A stretch of 64,000 nucleotides of DNA from Alisma plantago-aquatica (lineage: Eukaryota; Streptophyta; Magnoliopsida; Alismatales; Alismataceae), in NCBI GenBank assembly GCA_963693085.1, contig OY856411.1, positions 115,870,767 through 115,934,766 on the forward strand, given 5' to 3'. The position numbers and the translations under genes were made by a program. Below, one piece after another: positions 45,791-58,158 of this stretch. The notes beneath the pieces were generated by a model. The model was not told the origin of the DNA. It made no database searches and worked only from the letters and a program-made list of their open reading frames with translations. Position 1 is the first letter of the stretch, and the number at the start of each line of letters is the position of its first letter.

Positions 45791-47529
45791 TGAAGTGATT
45801 TTGGCCACAAGTGAGGGGGTATAAGACACAAGAAAAGTTGTGTCGTCCAAGAGGAACTATAACAATTATAACTAAGTTCTAGATCTTGAAGATGGTGGTA
45901 TCACTTTATAAAAGTGATATCAGATGCAAGCACACAAGTAAGCACCTTTAACAAGATATGATGATGCACCTTCTTCACTTGAACGATATGGATATGAATG
46001 AATACATTGTTGCAAGATATGGAGGTGTATTATATACCTCTTTCACAATAGGGAGTCAAGTATAGACTCCATGCACGATACAAGGTCAAATGTATACTTG
46101 TAAGTTGACAAGAAACCCTAATTTGGGTAACCTGATATAAGTGAAGTGTAACAAGTGCTTTGGCACGACGTGGTTACATGATATAGTTAAATGACATGGT
46201 TGCACGACATGGTTACATGACATGGTTGCACGATAGGGTTGCACAATACACAACCCTAGACGATATGGTAACCCTAACCCGTCATGGCTAACCCTAGATG
46301 GTGACTAGCCCGATAGGGTGATTGAATGTACTTACAACCCAATATGGTGATCATATGAACACTTCTAACCCGAGATACATTGTAAAGGTGAGGGCAAGAA
46401 ACTCTTAGGAGTGATGAGGGTAACACCAAGTAATGGTGTGGCTAATATCTTCATAGGTGAAACACTTCGAGTGGTTGATAATGGACAACCTTATATTAAC
46501 AATGCCTTGACCTGAGATGAGCCCATATCATTGATGATAGTTGGGTAATTCAAATGTGTGACTTATGGATAATACACTACATGATAAATGTGATGTGTTA
46601 CTGAATAAAGTATTAGGATGGTAAATACCCTAATACAAGATAAGTTGATGAACTTAAGCAAGTTAAAAGTGCTGAGGGAAGTGATACATCAAGACATGAT
46701 AGATATCACATCCAACATTTCAAGGTTGATGTACCTTGATGCACCTTAAATACGATATACTTGGATGAGTAACACATGAAGTGTGTTATGTCAATTGTTA
46801 CATTGATATGTAATAAGTTTAATTCTCTTGGATATGTGTGGGATAACATACCTTGAGAAAGGGTTAAGCCAAAATAATAAGTATGATGTAATCATACCCT
46901 GGTAAGGATGAAAGACAAACTCATACCTTGTGTTGATGATTCATTTAATGATAAATGATGAGGATAAATAAGTATAATGGAATACTTAAAATATCAATGT
47001 ATGATCCTATATGTGTGGAGCAATGAATTAGGGTTTGAATTAATAAAATGAACTTGAAACCCTATCTGGAAATAAAGGGGAAACCCTAACCCTAATAGTT
47101 GTTGCCTAGTGAGAGGTGACAAGATGTTTAATGGCCTTGTGATGCATGTGAATAGATGTTGCCTAGTGAGAGGTGAAAAGATGTTTAATGGGCCTTGTGA
47201 GTCATGTGATTAGTTGTTTCCTAATGAGAGGTAGAATATATTGATCTAAAGATTGATGTAAGAATTGGTAATGTTTTAAATAAATCAGGTAAATGGGAAC
47301 CCTATAACATAATAATAATAAATGGTTTCAAAGATAATAATGAAATATTGGTCATACATGCATTATAATAATAGCCAAAATAAGGGCTATGCTGCTTTGA
47401 ATATGTTAAAATGAGACATGACGAATACTTATATTACATAAAGAATGTGAATTGATATGATGGCATGCCCCATGGTATAATGCCTAGTAAAAGGATGTGA
47501 TAACCAATGATGAATTTAAGGGATTCATA

Positions 47530-48420
47530 TCCCATAATGAATGTGTAATCAGGATGGGTTGCGGACCAATACATGGCAAAGGCGTAAAGCCTGTAATCAG
47601 GAGTGGTTAGAGTCCACTGCTTGGCGGTGTAATCAGGATTGGTTGCAGACCAATACCTGGCATAGGCGTAAAGCCTGTAATCAGGAGTGGTTAGAGTCCA
47701 CTGCCTGGTGGTGTAATCAGGATTGGTTGTGGACCAATACCTGGCAGAGGCATCGAGCCTATAATCACAATATTGGTAATAACCCAATACCTGGTAGAGG
47801 CATGGAGCCTATAATAACAAGATTGGTAATAACCCAATACCTGGCAGAGGCATGAAGCATATAATCACAGGATTGGTAATAACCCCAATACCTGGCAGAG
47901 GAATGGAGCCTATAATCACAAGATTGGTAATAACCCAATACCTAGCAGAGGCATGAAGCCTAAAATCATAGGACTATTAATAACCCAATACCTAGTAGAG
48001 GCATGAAGCCTATAATCACAGGATTGGTAATAACCCAATACCTAGCAGAGGCATGAAGCCTATAATCACAGGACTGGTAATAACTCAATACCTGGAAGAG
48101 GCATGAAGCCTATAATCACAAGATTGGTAATAACCCAATACCTGGCAGAGGCATGAAGCCTATAATCACAAGATTGGTAATAACCCAATACCTGGCAGAG
48201 GCATGGAGCCTATAATAATCAAAGGATTGGTAATAACCAAATACCTGGCAGAGGCATGAAGCCTATAATAATCACATGATTGGTAATAACCCAATACCTG
48301 GAAGAGGCATGAAGCCTATAATAATCATAGGATTCGTAATAACCCAATGCATGGTTGTTATTACAGGGTTGGTAATAACCTAATACCTGGCTGTTATAAA
48401 AGGATTGTCATAGTTCAATG
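47530..48420. repeat. 50-bp tandem array in solo LTR G
   Basis: About 13 units of 50 bp (ttggtaataacccaatacct / ggcagaggcatgaagcctat / aatcacaaga), preceded by two 84-bp higher-order units. Each unit can form a small stem ttggt/accaa or ttgg/ccaa around a variable loop. Confidence 0.9.
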
Positions 48421-49303
48421 CCGGGAATGGTTGCACAGGATTGGCATAGTCCAATGCCTGAACAAAATATGATGATGTATACTCACATAACTGGTAAAAT
48501 TCAATATTTGGTTAGCATATTGGATGAGGCCAACAAATAGAAATGAGAATGATTCATGGATGACATAACATGATAATGAGTATCACAAGATAAGCTTGAG
48601 ATGTTGATATAGTATAATGGGTAAATGATATACATGTTCTTCCTATTCCTTATAAAGAGAATAGATGATTTACTGCTCTATCATAGATAGTTGCAATGCT
48701 TTAAAATATGAGAATGATCTAAAATGCTTATCCTATACTCAGTTTAATATTATTTAACTGTGATAATAACATTATTGGTGAAGATTTATATCTTTCGCTG
48801 GGAAAATTACAATTGTCTCACCCCCATGGGATCCAAATGTTTAGGTGGACGTGTATAAGGAGGTGAAGACCATTCTGCAGAAAAAGAACAACAACAATAG
48901 GGACAATAGTGACAACTCAGGTTGAGTGTACTGTCTGTCATGTCTTGTAGATAGAAGGCCTATGTGTCGTCTTTGTACTCTCGGGTCCTTGGAGTTGATT
49001 CGTTATGGTCTCATGAACGATTTGAGGTTTTGTATTGAATGCCTTGAGGTTTTATGTTGCTCTAGTATGTGTTTTGATAGAGCAATTGTTATATGTTGTC
49101 TTCGAGATGAGATGAGACAATGTTGTACAATGTAAATCATGATATGTATGAGTTTTGGATCTTTCAGTAAAAGTTTTATGTACAAGGATCTCCTTGCGAA
49201 ATGGTTTTAAATTTTTGTGATTTTTGTTAATCTGTTGTTTATGTTTATTCCTCTTAATTAATAACGATTTGTTTGTCAGTTTGGCTACTATCGTTACATA
49301 TAG

Positions 49304-51261
49304 TGTGGATCTAACCTATAGTGATTTAATGATCACTAATGAGGGTGGATCAGGTCTCTACAATTTACGATGAGTTAATCATATAGTTTTAGCATCAATT
49401 AATCCTTAGACCAATGGTTTCTTAGGTCTTGATGCAATGGTCGAACATATACTGTAATTGATGGTTTTAATATATGAACTTGACCCAATGGTCAAGATAT
49501 AATGTTTACTCCTCCAATAAAGTGAAATTATGGATAATGTAATATATTGGTCCTAATAATGGGATTTAGATGTTTTCCTTTATATGATCAACTTAAGGAG
49601 TTTACTTGTCAACAATGGATGGCTTGTTTTAACTAAACAGTCGATTGTGGGTTTTACCCTATTCTCAATGGAGATTTTTGTGTTGTTTATCATGGGATGT
49701 CTAGGGTTAGACAGTGACTCTTTCTAGATCACAAATCAAGGACTTTGTAGGTGGTTTATCCAATGTGTTTACTTATGTAAACAACCAATAATCTTTCCTT
49801 TTAAACATCCAATGGTTCTGGGTGACATTGGGGTAAGGTGATATGGGTGAAATGATGATGGAACAAGTTGAGGGTTACCCTCTATAAGTGATTCTTATCT
49901 ATTCACTTAGATGAAAAGAAAGGATGATAACCATATTGTGTTGATATATAAACCTAATTAGGTATAGCTTGTTATACCTAGCTTTAATATAACTAAATGA
50001 TGATAATTGGGAATGAATAGTCCTTAAATGACTAATACATCTATGGAGTACTCAATTATTATTGAAACCCTAGTATTCTATAACCTGATAGTTACACCTT
50101 GATTTATGTGTGGGTTCATACTTTAGGATAGTATGGAATGTGATGGTGATGCTTCACCTTATGCATTCATGATCCAATGGGGATGTCATGAGCTAGAATT
50201 TGTGTATGAGTGTGGATTAGTAACATTGATATAAATTATCATGTTGAACATAACTCTAATGCAATTAGATAAAGATGAGTATTCATGTTTAACATTCTTA
50301 TATGATAGAATGATGGTAGAATAACCTCCTTACTATGATCATAACCTTGATTTGTTAATTGGTGGTTATTATATTTACATAGTTGATACTTTCTTAAGCT
50401 AAACCTGTGCATAATGAATATGATGAGAGTTAATCATATCTAGATTCCTTGCATGTTTATGTAATAAAGGAATGTTCTTAATATTAATATAACTATGCTA
50501 TGATTGTTTATAAATATCTACTAGCTCATTAATGCAATATTATGTTGAAATGGTGTATTATATGTAAGTACTGTTGTTGAGCCTTGTTATAAGGCATGCA
50601 AAGGTAATGATGATCTTGCAGCGAATACTATGATAGTCTTAATGACCTTTGGGCATGGTTGAGCCCTGAATGAGGTGTAATCCTCTTATGTTGACAAGGG
50701 TTGATACATACCCTATGATATTGTGAAAAGGATTTATATCTTGTGATAATACGATGACTATTGTAGTCTCATTAATGGAAAGTGAATAGTACCATGTGAT
50801 GATGAGATGAAAAATTATGTTTCATATGTTTTATATCATTTCAAGTTTTGATATTTATATGCTTTCTAGAAGTGAATTAGGGTTTTTATGTCCACTTGTT
50901 TGATACAACCTTAATTCATCCAATTGGCATAACTAATCAAGTGTAACTCTAATCATGTAGTGTCATGGTCCATAGATCCATCTGAGTGTCAGAACTTGCC
51001 ATATGGTGAAATGAGTATTCCTAAGGGAAACTCGGAGTGCATACTGATGAGTATGTAGGGTGCTTGTCATCTTGAATTCAATTGTTTAGGGAGGGTGATT
51101 GTGGTCATACCTAGCCCTTAGTATGAGAACGGTTGTGTTCGTGTCTCGGTGATTATATGTGTGATGATATTGGAGGACAACTGTGGTTGTACCTCAGATG
51201 GCAGGGTATGCGTACCCACCTCTTTCACTAGTGTCGTGACCTATACCAAGGACGGACTAGG
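49304..51261 (+). mobile_element. 3' LTR of element E, second part
   Basis: Resumes at tgtggatctaac, collinear with 37607-39560, and stops at gacggactagg where Athila-like element F begins. The last 1.1 kb of the LTR is absent from the window. Confidence 0.88.
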
Positions 51262-52986
51262 TGTTCTTTGTTTACACTAACGAGTTTCAATCATAAGAAT
51301 GATCTTTTAGTCAACTAGATATATCCCGCCAGTATACGAGAGTAGTTGTAGTCGAGGTTGAACACAAGGAGCGTTGGTTAGTTAGGCGCAAGAGTTATGA
51401 TTTTCAATAATCTAGATTATTATACATAAGATGATTGCATTAGAACAACTAAATTGTAGATTTAAAACAAAATAGTAAATTATCACTTATGAAAGGTTAA
51501 GATTCAGATATGGAAGGATCTTAGACTTGGGATTTCACTATCACATCATAGATTATATTAAAAATACGAATTTAAACATGTTAATTAACTTGCAAAGGAG
51601 GTTTGTACTCGTCACTCACCTCCCTGTGAAATGATGACGATTTTAACTCCATAAATCACTCTCGTGTATGTATTTCATTTCAAATCACAAACCTTGCTCC
51701 TCAACATAATCCCAGCCACTCTCGCGGTCAAGGGCCAGTTGCCAAAAGAGTAACACCATACTCTCAAACACATCTTCTCAGATTATGAAAGAAAGCATAA
51801 AACATGCAAGTATGATGGCCAATCACACAAACAAGCATTTCAGATCTGAAAAAACTCTTGGAACATGCAAGAAACTAACATTTAGTATGAAATTCATAGG
51901 TTCATACAAGCTATGACATGGGAGTTACTCTCCCATGTCCAAGATTTAGATTCTACTTGTCCATGATCATGTATTGCAGAAATGCTACAGAATTTTCAGA
52001 GTTTTACATGATTTAGAGAAGGAAAAGCTAGGAGAATTGGAAGTGTAACCCAAGAGAAGTAGAATTCCGTCTTGGGGATGAAATCCCACTCCTAAAGCTG
52101 CTCCAATCCAGACAAACTTCCCTCCCGAGAAGCTTTGTGGAGTGAAGAAGCTCTGCTGCACCTTGGAGAAGAAGCTTGGAGAAGAAGAGAGGTAGAATGG
52201 GGTTTCTTTGGCAAGAAACCACCTCCTTTTCCCTCAAAATCGCCCTCCCATGGCTCTAGGCTTGCTCTGGGATGAGGGAACGTTCATAAATGACCGGGCA
52301 TAACCGCCCATTAAGTTCCCACTTCATTTTAAACAAAAACTCGTATTTTTCAAAATGCTGAAACTGTCAGGTGCGCGCCGTGCACCCAAAGTGCACGGTG
52401 TGCAACTTTCCAGAAACTATCTATTTTCTCCAGAATGTAATGTGCACGACGTGTGCTAAAGAAATGCACGCCGTGCAACTTTCCAGAAACTTTTAGCTCC
52501 TAGTTGCATGGCATGCGATGAAGAAATGCACGCCGTGCAACTTTCCAGAAACTTTCATCTCCCAGGTGCACGCCATGCAATTGCGTGCACACCGTACAAC
52601 TTTCCAGAACTTTAAATCTGCTCAACTCTCCCAGGTGCAAGGCGTGCACTTTTGGTGCACGACGTGCACTTGGTTGTTCTAGGATGTTTTGTATTCTGCT
52701 CATAACATTCAGCGTGTAGGTCCAAATTACATGCCGTAAAAAGTGGTATTTGCATAGTTTCGAACCCCAAAACATGTATATACTTGGGGAGTGATCCAAT
52801 AAGAGATAATATGATATATTCCTCATCATGTCATTGCAAAATATAGTACCTACAATCCAAACCATGAGACAAGTAAGAATAGCTAAAAATATAGAATGTA
52901 GCATGAATGAGAGTGATAATTGAGTCAAAACAACATGGATATGCAACCAAACATGATCCAAAAGATGATATGATTTGTGCACATCA
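51262..52986 (-). mobile_element. 3' LTR of element F (1725 bp)
   Basis: Plus-strand start TGTTCTTTGTTTACAC and end gtgcacatca. PPT on the minus strand directly outside (agattagggggat, 52987-53000). Contains the GTGCAC dyad array at 52370-52680. A 189-codon frame crosses it and is a shadow. Confidence 0.88.
52370..52680. repeat. GTGCACG-n-CGTGCA dyad array in F LTR
   Basis: Seven to eight copies of tgcacgacgtgca-type dyads, alternating with 'actttccagaaacttt', with a period near 75 bp. Present also at 57340-57620 in the other LTR. Confidence 0.85.
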
Positions 52987-54130
52987 AATCCCCCTAATCT
53001 TAAACCATTTCTTGTCCTCAAGAAAAAAGAGCATAGGAACACAAATGAATAATTGTCAAGTTCATGCATAGATCAAATGAAATGAAAGACGTGTATAAGA
53101 GCAAACCAACCATGATCAACATGTTTATGCTCATAGCCATCAATTCAACTTAAACACCCAAGAAAGAGATTTTTAGTTTAGCAGGGGTGGTCACAATTAA
53201 ATGAATCAATCAATTAAACAACACTAAGTAGAATTTGGATGACTAAGCCAAACAATTAGTGGATGTGCAACTGAAACTCTCAACTATTAAGGATACAAAT
53301 GATGAAATCTTAGCTAAAATTGACAATTTTAGTTGTACTCTCCTTCTTTCTCAAATTGATATGACAAAGGATTATGGGTTCCGACACTCGGCTGCTAATG
53401 TAGGCTTATGCACACATGGAATGTCGGTTGGGGTATTTTACCCTCTTTTAAGACATACCACCTAACCATCATGGCCAGATCGGACTTACACTAGGCTAGC
53501 ATGATATGTGGGTAATTTAGCCATCTTTTATGGGGTATAAAGATGAGATAAGCCAAAAGAAATTTTGAAATTTTTCCAAAACATTGAAAGAGTGGTTGAA
53601 AATGCACTAAGATCTTGGCAAGGGCATCCCATATTCCAAATGATGTTGTAAAGTTGATTTACTCACAAAATTGAAACCATTACATGTTTTAAGCAATCAA
53701 GGATGTGAATGATGAATGTTCATGCTAGAAGCATAAACTAGAGTTAAGCACATGTTGATGGCAAAAATGTTTCATTTGATTAATGCATTCCTTTTACAGT
53801 TTCTCCAAATGATATTTCTCATCAAAAGAGGACAATTTGTTAAGCATTGGAGTTCTATCCACATATAAAAGATAAACCTCATATCATACTAGATTTTCTA
53901 CCAGAAGAGGAGAATTGAAAACAATGACTGAAATGTGAACACAAAACAAAAGAAAATGACAAGAAGCAAATAACATGAAAGGGAAAAGCTAAAAGAACTA
54001 GGTTACCATCTGGTTGCTCCCCCCTAAGCTTGAAATCTGCAGTGTCCTCACTGCATAACTCAAACTAAAAAGGTTGCAACCGGGTACCTCATCATGGTGG
54101 AAACATCAAAGTCCATGGAGGACCGATGCT
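52987..54130 (-). other. 3' UTR of element F
   Basis: No coding domain. A second PPT-like tract on the minus strand (agcttaggggggagcaacc, 54013-54031) lies shortly after the gag stop. The rest is AT-rich; the 68-codon plus frame at 53259-53465 is unsupported. Confidence 0.65.
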
Positions 54131-55930
54131 CTAATTTGAAGCTGGAAAATGTTGTGCTAAAGATTGATGCCTCCTTACAAATATGTCCTTGATTTGGGGA
54201 AAGTGATAGCACCTATGAGTTGCAACAAGAATAGTCTTTTGTATGCCAATACAGTTTGTCTTTTCATTCTCCTTTGAAGCATCATCAAAATATGAGTTGG
54301 GAAGAGTGTTCTCATTATAAAGCAATGTGTCATCTAGAATGTGAGGAGGAAGGACATGTGGCTTGCTTGAAGAATCAATATGTAGAGCATGTGTTGTAGC
54401 TTTCTCCCCTTTAGTTGCAACTTCATAATCATCATGGAAATCAACATAATCATACTTTGATGTATATAACTCTATAAAAACTCCATTCTTCAATGTCACC
54501 GGCCTAAAATATGCAGGATTTGTCTCTGGTGGGCTAGGCAAGAAAGGTGGAAATGCTTCTTTGCTAGGAAGAGCTTGTTGGGAAATTTGTTTCTCTATGA
54601 TATGTGCATGAATGGCTATAGTCTCCACCTTAGAAGAGAGTTGTAAAATGGAACCCTTCATTGATTGGCTTTGTTGATGGAGCTCCTCATTTTGCTGCAT
54701 TTGAGTTGAAATAAATATTGCAAGCATGGACTCTAATCTAGAAGTTACTTGTGGTTGTTGTGGCTGAATGAAATTCGGGTTCACATTGTTGTTGAAGTCT
54801 GGTGGAGTGTACCCCATTGGAGAATAAATAGAAGAAGCATAACATGTAGAAGATGAGTGTCCAAGCAACCCACATGAATCACAAATAATATTGGCTGCTT
54901 GAAATGGTTGTGTGCTTAGCTTATTAAACCTTTGAGATAAAGTGTCTATCTTTGCTGCAATTATGTCTATAGCACCAACCGTGAGATCTTCCCTTTGCTT
55001 TGTGCAAGTAGTATGTGAAAAGGATGGGTGGTAGCTTGTAGCTGGACTCCATTGGCAATGATTTTCTGCCATATCTTCAATAATAGCATAGGCTTCTCCA
55101 TAAGATTTATTCATTAGAGCTCCATTTGCAGCTGCATCAATAAACATCCTTGTATTGTAGCACAAACCATTATAGAAAGATTGTAATAGAAGCCAATTGC
55201 TTAGACCATGATGTGGACAAAGATGTTCAAGATCTTTGAACCTCTCCCATGTATCATACAATGTCTCTCCATCCCTTTGAGAATAATTGATGAGTTGACT
55301 CCTTAGTTGCAAAGTTTTGCTAGGTGGAAAATATCTTGCCAAAAAGACATTTAGAAGCTCCTCCAAAGTGTTGATTGACTTCTTTGGCAAAGTATAGAGC
55401 CATGTCTTGGCTCAATCTTTAAGAGAGAATGGAAAAAGAATTAGGCGTATCCCATCAGTAGGAACACCATATATCTTTATGGTGCTTAGCAACTACAGAA
55501 ATTCAGCAATGTGGAGGTTTGGATCCTCCATTGGCGTCCCTCCAAATGCATTCAGTTGTAGCAGTTGTATGATGTATGGGGTGATAGAAAACTCCTTTGA
55601 TTCAAATTCTGAAATATTAATAGGCCCACTCATGTGCATTGCAGCTGTACCAAAGTAGTCCTTAAGAGGAAGGTCATCCTCCTTGACTAGTTCTTCATGT
55701 GAATCCAGAGGATTAGGTAGATGTGGCGTAGATGGCGGTGGTGTATGTTGTATGGATGTTGGTGGTGTATATGAGGGTGTGGAAGAATGTGGTATGGTTG
55801 TTGGTGGTATATATGATGGCGGTGAATTAGGTGTGATTGATGGTGGTATGTATGAAGGACGATGTGAGGATGAGTGTGGTGCATATGATGGTAACATGGA
55901 TGATGGTTGTGTGGGTTGTGATTCCTCCAT
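54131..55930 (-). pseudogene. Athila-like Gypsy gag of element F
   Basis: From ATG 55930 (MEESQPTQPSSML): a Pro-rich N-terminus (YIPPTTIPHSSTPSYTPP), then FESKEFSITPYIIQLLQLNA and FGGTPMEDPNLHIAEFL. The Retrotrans_gag core follows (GVPTDGIRLILFPFSLKD, YFPPSKTLQLRSQLINYSQR, TLYDTWERFKDLEHLCPHHG, LLQSFYNGLCYNTRMFIDAA), then a zinc knuckle CDSCGLLGHSSSTC and a long C-terminus. This is the Athila/Tat gag pattern. Two in-frame stops, TAG at about 55493 and TGA at about 55411. Otherwise one frame of 600 codons, so decay is moderate. Confidence 0.9.
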
Positions 55931-56210
55931 ACATGTTTGGGTTTCAATCCTTCTTGCTCCATGAGGGATGCAAATAGTGTGTTCATTTTCTGAATGTAGA
56001 GATATGCACAGTTTAAGGATCTTTTTATGAACACCCCATATGCTCCTACAAATAAACAAGGTGAGTGAGATACAAAAACAAACATGGAAGATACAAAAAA
56101 TTATGATGATCATGATGAATTATGATTTATGGATATGATGGTGGATATGAAGGTTGTGATCTAGTCTCATTTACTTATCAACAACTCTTACTCTAACACG
56201 AATACCAATG

Positions 56211-56229
56211 CTTCCCGGAAACGACACCA
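56211..56229 (-). promoter_or_regulatory. Primer-binding site of element F (Asp tRNA type)
   Basis: On the minus strand TGGTGTCGTTTCCGGGAAG, close to the TGGCGCCGTTGCCGGGGA site used by Athila-type elements. Six bases separate it from the LTR end. Confidence 0.85.
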
Positions 56230-56235
56230 AAAACG

Positions 56236-58158
56236 TGTTGTTTATTTACACTAACGAGTTTCAATCATAAGAATGATCATTTACCCAACTAGGTATATCC
56301 CGCAAGTATACAAGATTAGTTGTAGTCGAGGTCGAACATAAGGAGTGTTGGTTAGTTAGGTGCAAGAGTTATGATTTTCAATAATCTAGATTGTTATACA
56401 TAAGATGATTGGATGAGAACAACTAAATTGTAGATTTAAAACAAAACAATAAATTATCACTTATGAAAGGTTAAGATTCAGATTTGGAAGGATCTTAGAC
56501 TTAGGATTTCACTATCACATCATAGCTTATATTAAAAATACGAATTTAAACATGTTAATTAACTTTCAAAGGAGGTTTGTAGTCATCACTCACCTCTCGG
56601 TGAAATGATGACAGTTTTAACTCCATACATCACTCTCGTGTATGTATTTCATTTCAAATCACAAACCTTGATCCTCAACATAATCCCAGCAACTCTCGTG
56701 GTCAAGGACAAGTTGCCAAAAGAGTAACACCATACTCTCAAACACATCTTCTTAGATTATGAAAGAAATCATAAAACATGCAAGTATGATGGCCAATCAC
56801 ACAAACAAGCATTTCAGATCTGAAAAAACTCTTGGAACATGCAAGAAACTAACATTTAGTACGAAATTCATAGGTTCATATAAGCTATGACATGTGAGTT
56901 ACTCTCCCATGTCCAGGATTCAGATTCTACTCGTCCATGATCATGTATTGCAGAAATGCTACAAAATTTTCAGAGTTTAACATGGTTTAGAGAAGGAAAA
57001 GCTAGGAGAATTGAAAGTGTAACCTAAGAGAAGTAGAATTCTGTCTTGGGGAAGAAATCCCACTCCTAAAGCTGCTCCAATCCCGACAAACTTCCCTCCC
57101 GAGAAGTTTTGTAGAGTGAAGAAGCTCTGCTGCACCTTGGAGAAGAAGCTTGGAGAAGAAGAAAGGAAGAATGGGGTTTCTTTGGCAAGAAACCACCTCC
57201 TTTCCCCTCAAAATTTCCCTCCCATGGCTCTAGGCTTGCTCTGGGATGAGGGAACGTTCATAAATGACCGGGCATAACCGCCAATTAAGTTCCCACTTCG
57301 TTTTAAACAAAAACTCGTATTTTTCAAAATGTTGAAACTGTCAGGTGCACGTCGTGCACCGAAAGTGCACGACGTGCAACTTTTCAGAAACTTTTAATTT
57401 TCTCCATAATGCAATGTGCACGACGTGCACTAAAGAAATGCACGCCGTGCAACTTTCCAGAAACTTTTAGCTCCCAATTGTATGGTGTGCGATGAAGAAA
57501 TGCACGTCATGTAACTTTCTAGAAACTTTCAACTCCCAGGTGCACGCCGTGCAACTTTCTAGAACTTTAAATCTGCTCAACTCTCCCAGGTGCACGGCGT
57601 GCACTTTTGGTGCACTACGTGCACTTGGTTGTTCTAGGCTGTTTTGTATTCTGCTCATAACTTTCAGCGTTTAGGTCCAAATTACATGCCGTAAAAAGTG
57701 GTATTTGCATAGTGTCGAACCCCAAAATATGTAGATACTTGAGGAGTGATCCAATAAGAGATAATATGATATATTCCTCATCATTTCATTACAAAATATA
57801 GTACCTACAATCCGAACCATGAGACAAGTAAGAATAGCTAAAAATTTAGAATGTAGCATGAATGAGAGTGATAATTGAGTCAAAACAATATGGATATGCA
57901 ACCAAACATGATCCAAAAGATGATATGATTTGTGCACATTTGGTGCATGGCGTGCACTTAGTTGTTCTAGGCTATTTTGTATTCTGCTCATAACTTTCAG
58001 CGTGTAGGTCTAAATTACATGCCGTAAAAAGTGGTATTTGCATAGTTTTGAACCCCAAAACATGTAGATACTTGAGGAGTGATCTAATAAGAGATAATAT
58101 GATATATTCCTCATCATTTCATTGTAAAATATAGTACCTACAATCCAAACCATGAGAC
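56236..58158 (-). mobile_element. 5' LTR of element F, with internal duplication, cut by Copia D
   Basis: Collinear with 51262-52986 up to gtgcacat at about 57940. There the sequence jumps back and repeats 57607-57823 as 57942-58158 (ttggtgcacggcgtgcact ... ccgtaaaaagtgg). The copy is cut at 58158 by the Copia D LTR. Confidence 0.85.
57942..58158. repeat. Partial tandem duplication inside F LTR
   Basis: Second copy of the segment beginning ttttggtgca at about 57606, joined at a gtgcac word. About 217 bp are visible before Copia D. Confidence 0.8.

Larger units (their letters stand above)
44480..49298 (+). mobile_element. Solo LTR G (4.8 kb) inside the E 3' LTR
   Basis: Ends TGTAATGA and TCGTTACA (8-bp inverted ends, one mismatch) flanked by TATAG at 44475-44479 and 49299-49303. 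No PBS, PPT or terminal direct repeat inside and no coding domain, so it is best read as a solo LTR of a Gypsy chromovirus-like family. It contains a TATA-like tatatataccc at 45392-45402, a degenerate repeat at 45450-45790 and a 50-bp tandem array at 47530-48420. Short frames (47434-47787, 47541-47855, 48926-49135) are repeat artefacts or unsupported. Confidence 0.85.
51262..58158 (-). mobile_element. Element F: Athila-like Gypsy element with gag only
   Basis: Minus orientation: 5' LTR 56236-58158 (cut by Copia D), PBS, gag 55930-54131, about 1.1 kb of 3' UTR, PPT, 3' LTR 52986-51262. No protease, RT or integrase is found between gag and the 3' LTR. LTR ends TGATGTGCACAAATC and AAAGAACA in element orientation. 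It inserted in the E 3' LTR. Confidence 0.88.

Noticed and set aside
47530..48420. CRISPR-like array of regular repeats
   Set aside because: Direct 50-bp tandem units without unique spacers, in a plant LTR; not CRISPR.
52500..53069. 189-codon minus frame and similar ones at 57671-58249
   Set aside because: Run through the F LTR and dyad array, differ between LTR copies and have no domain.
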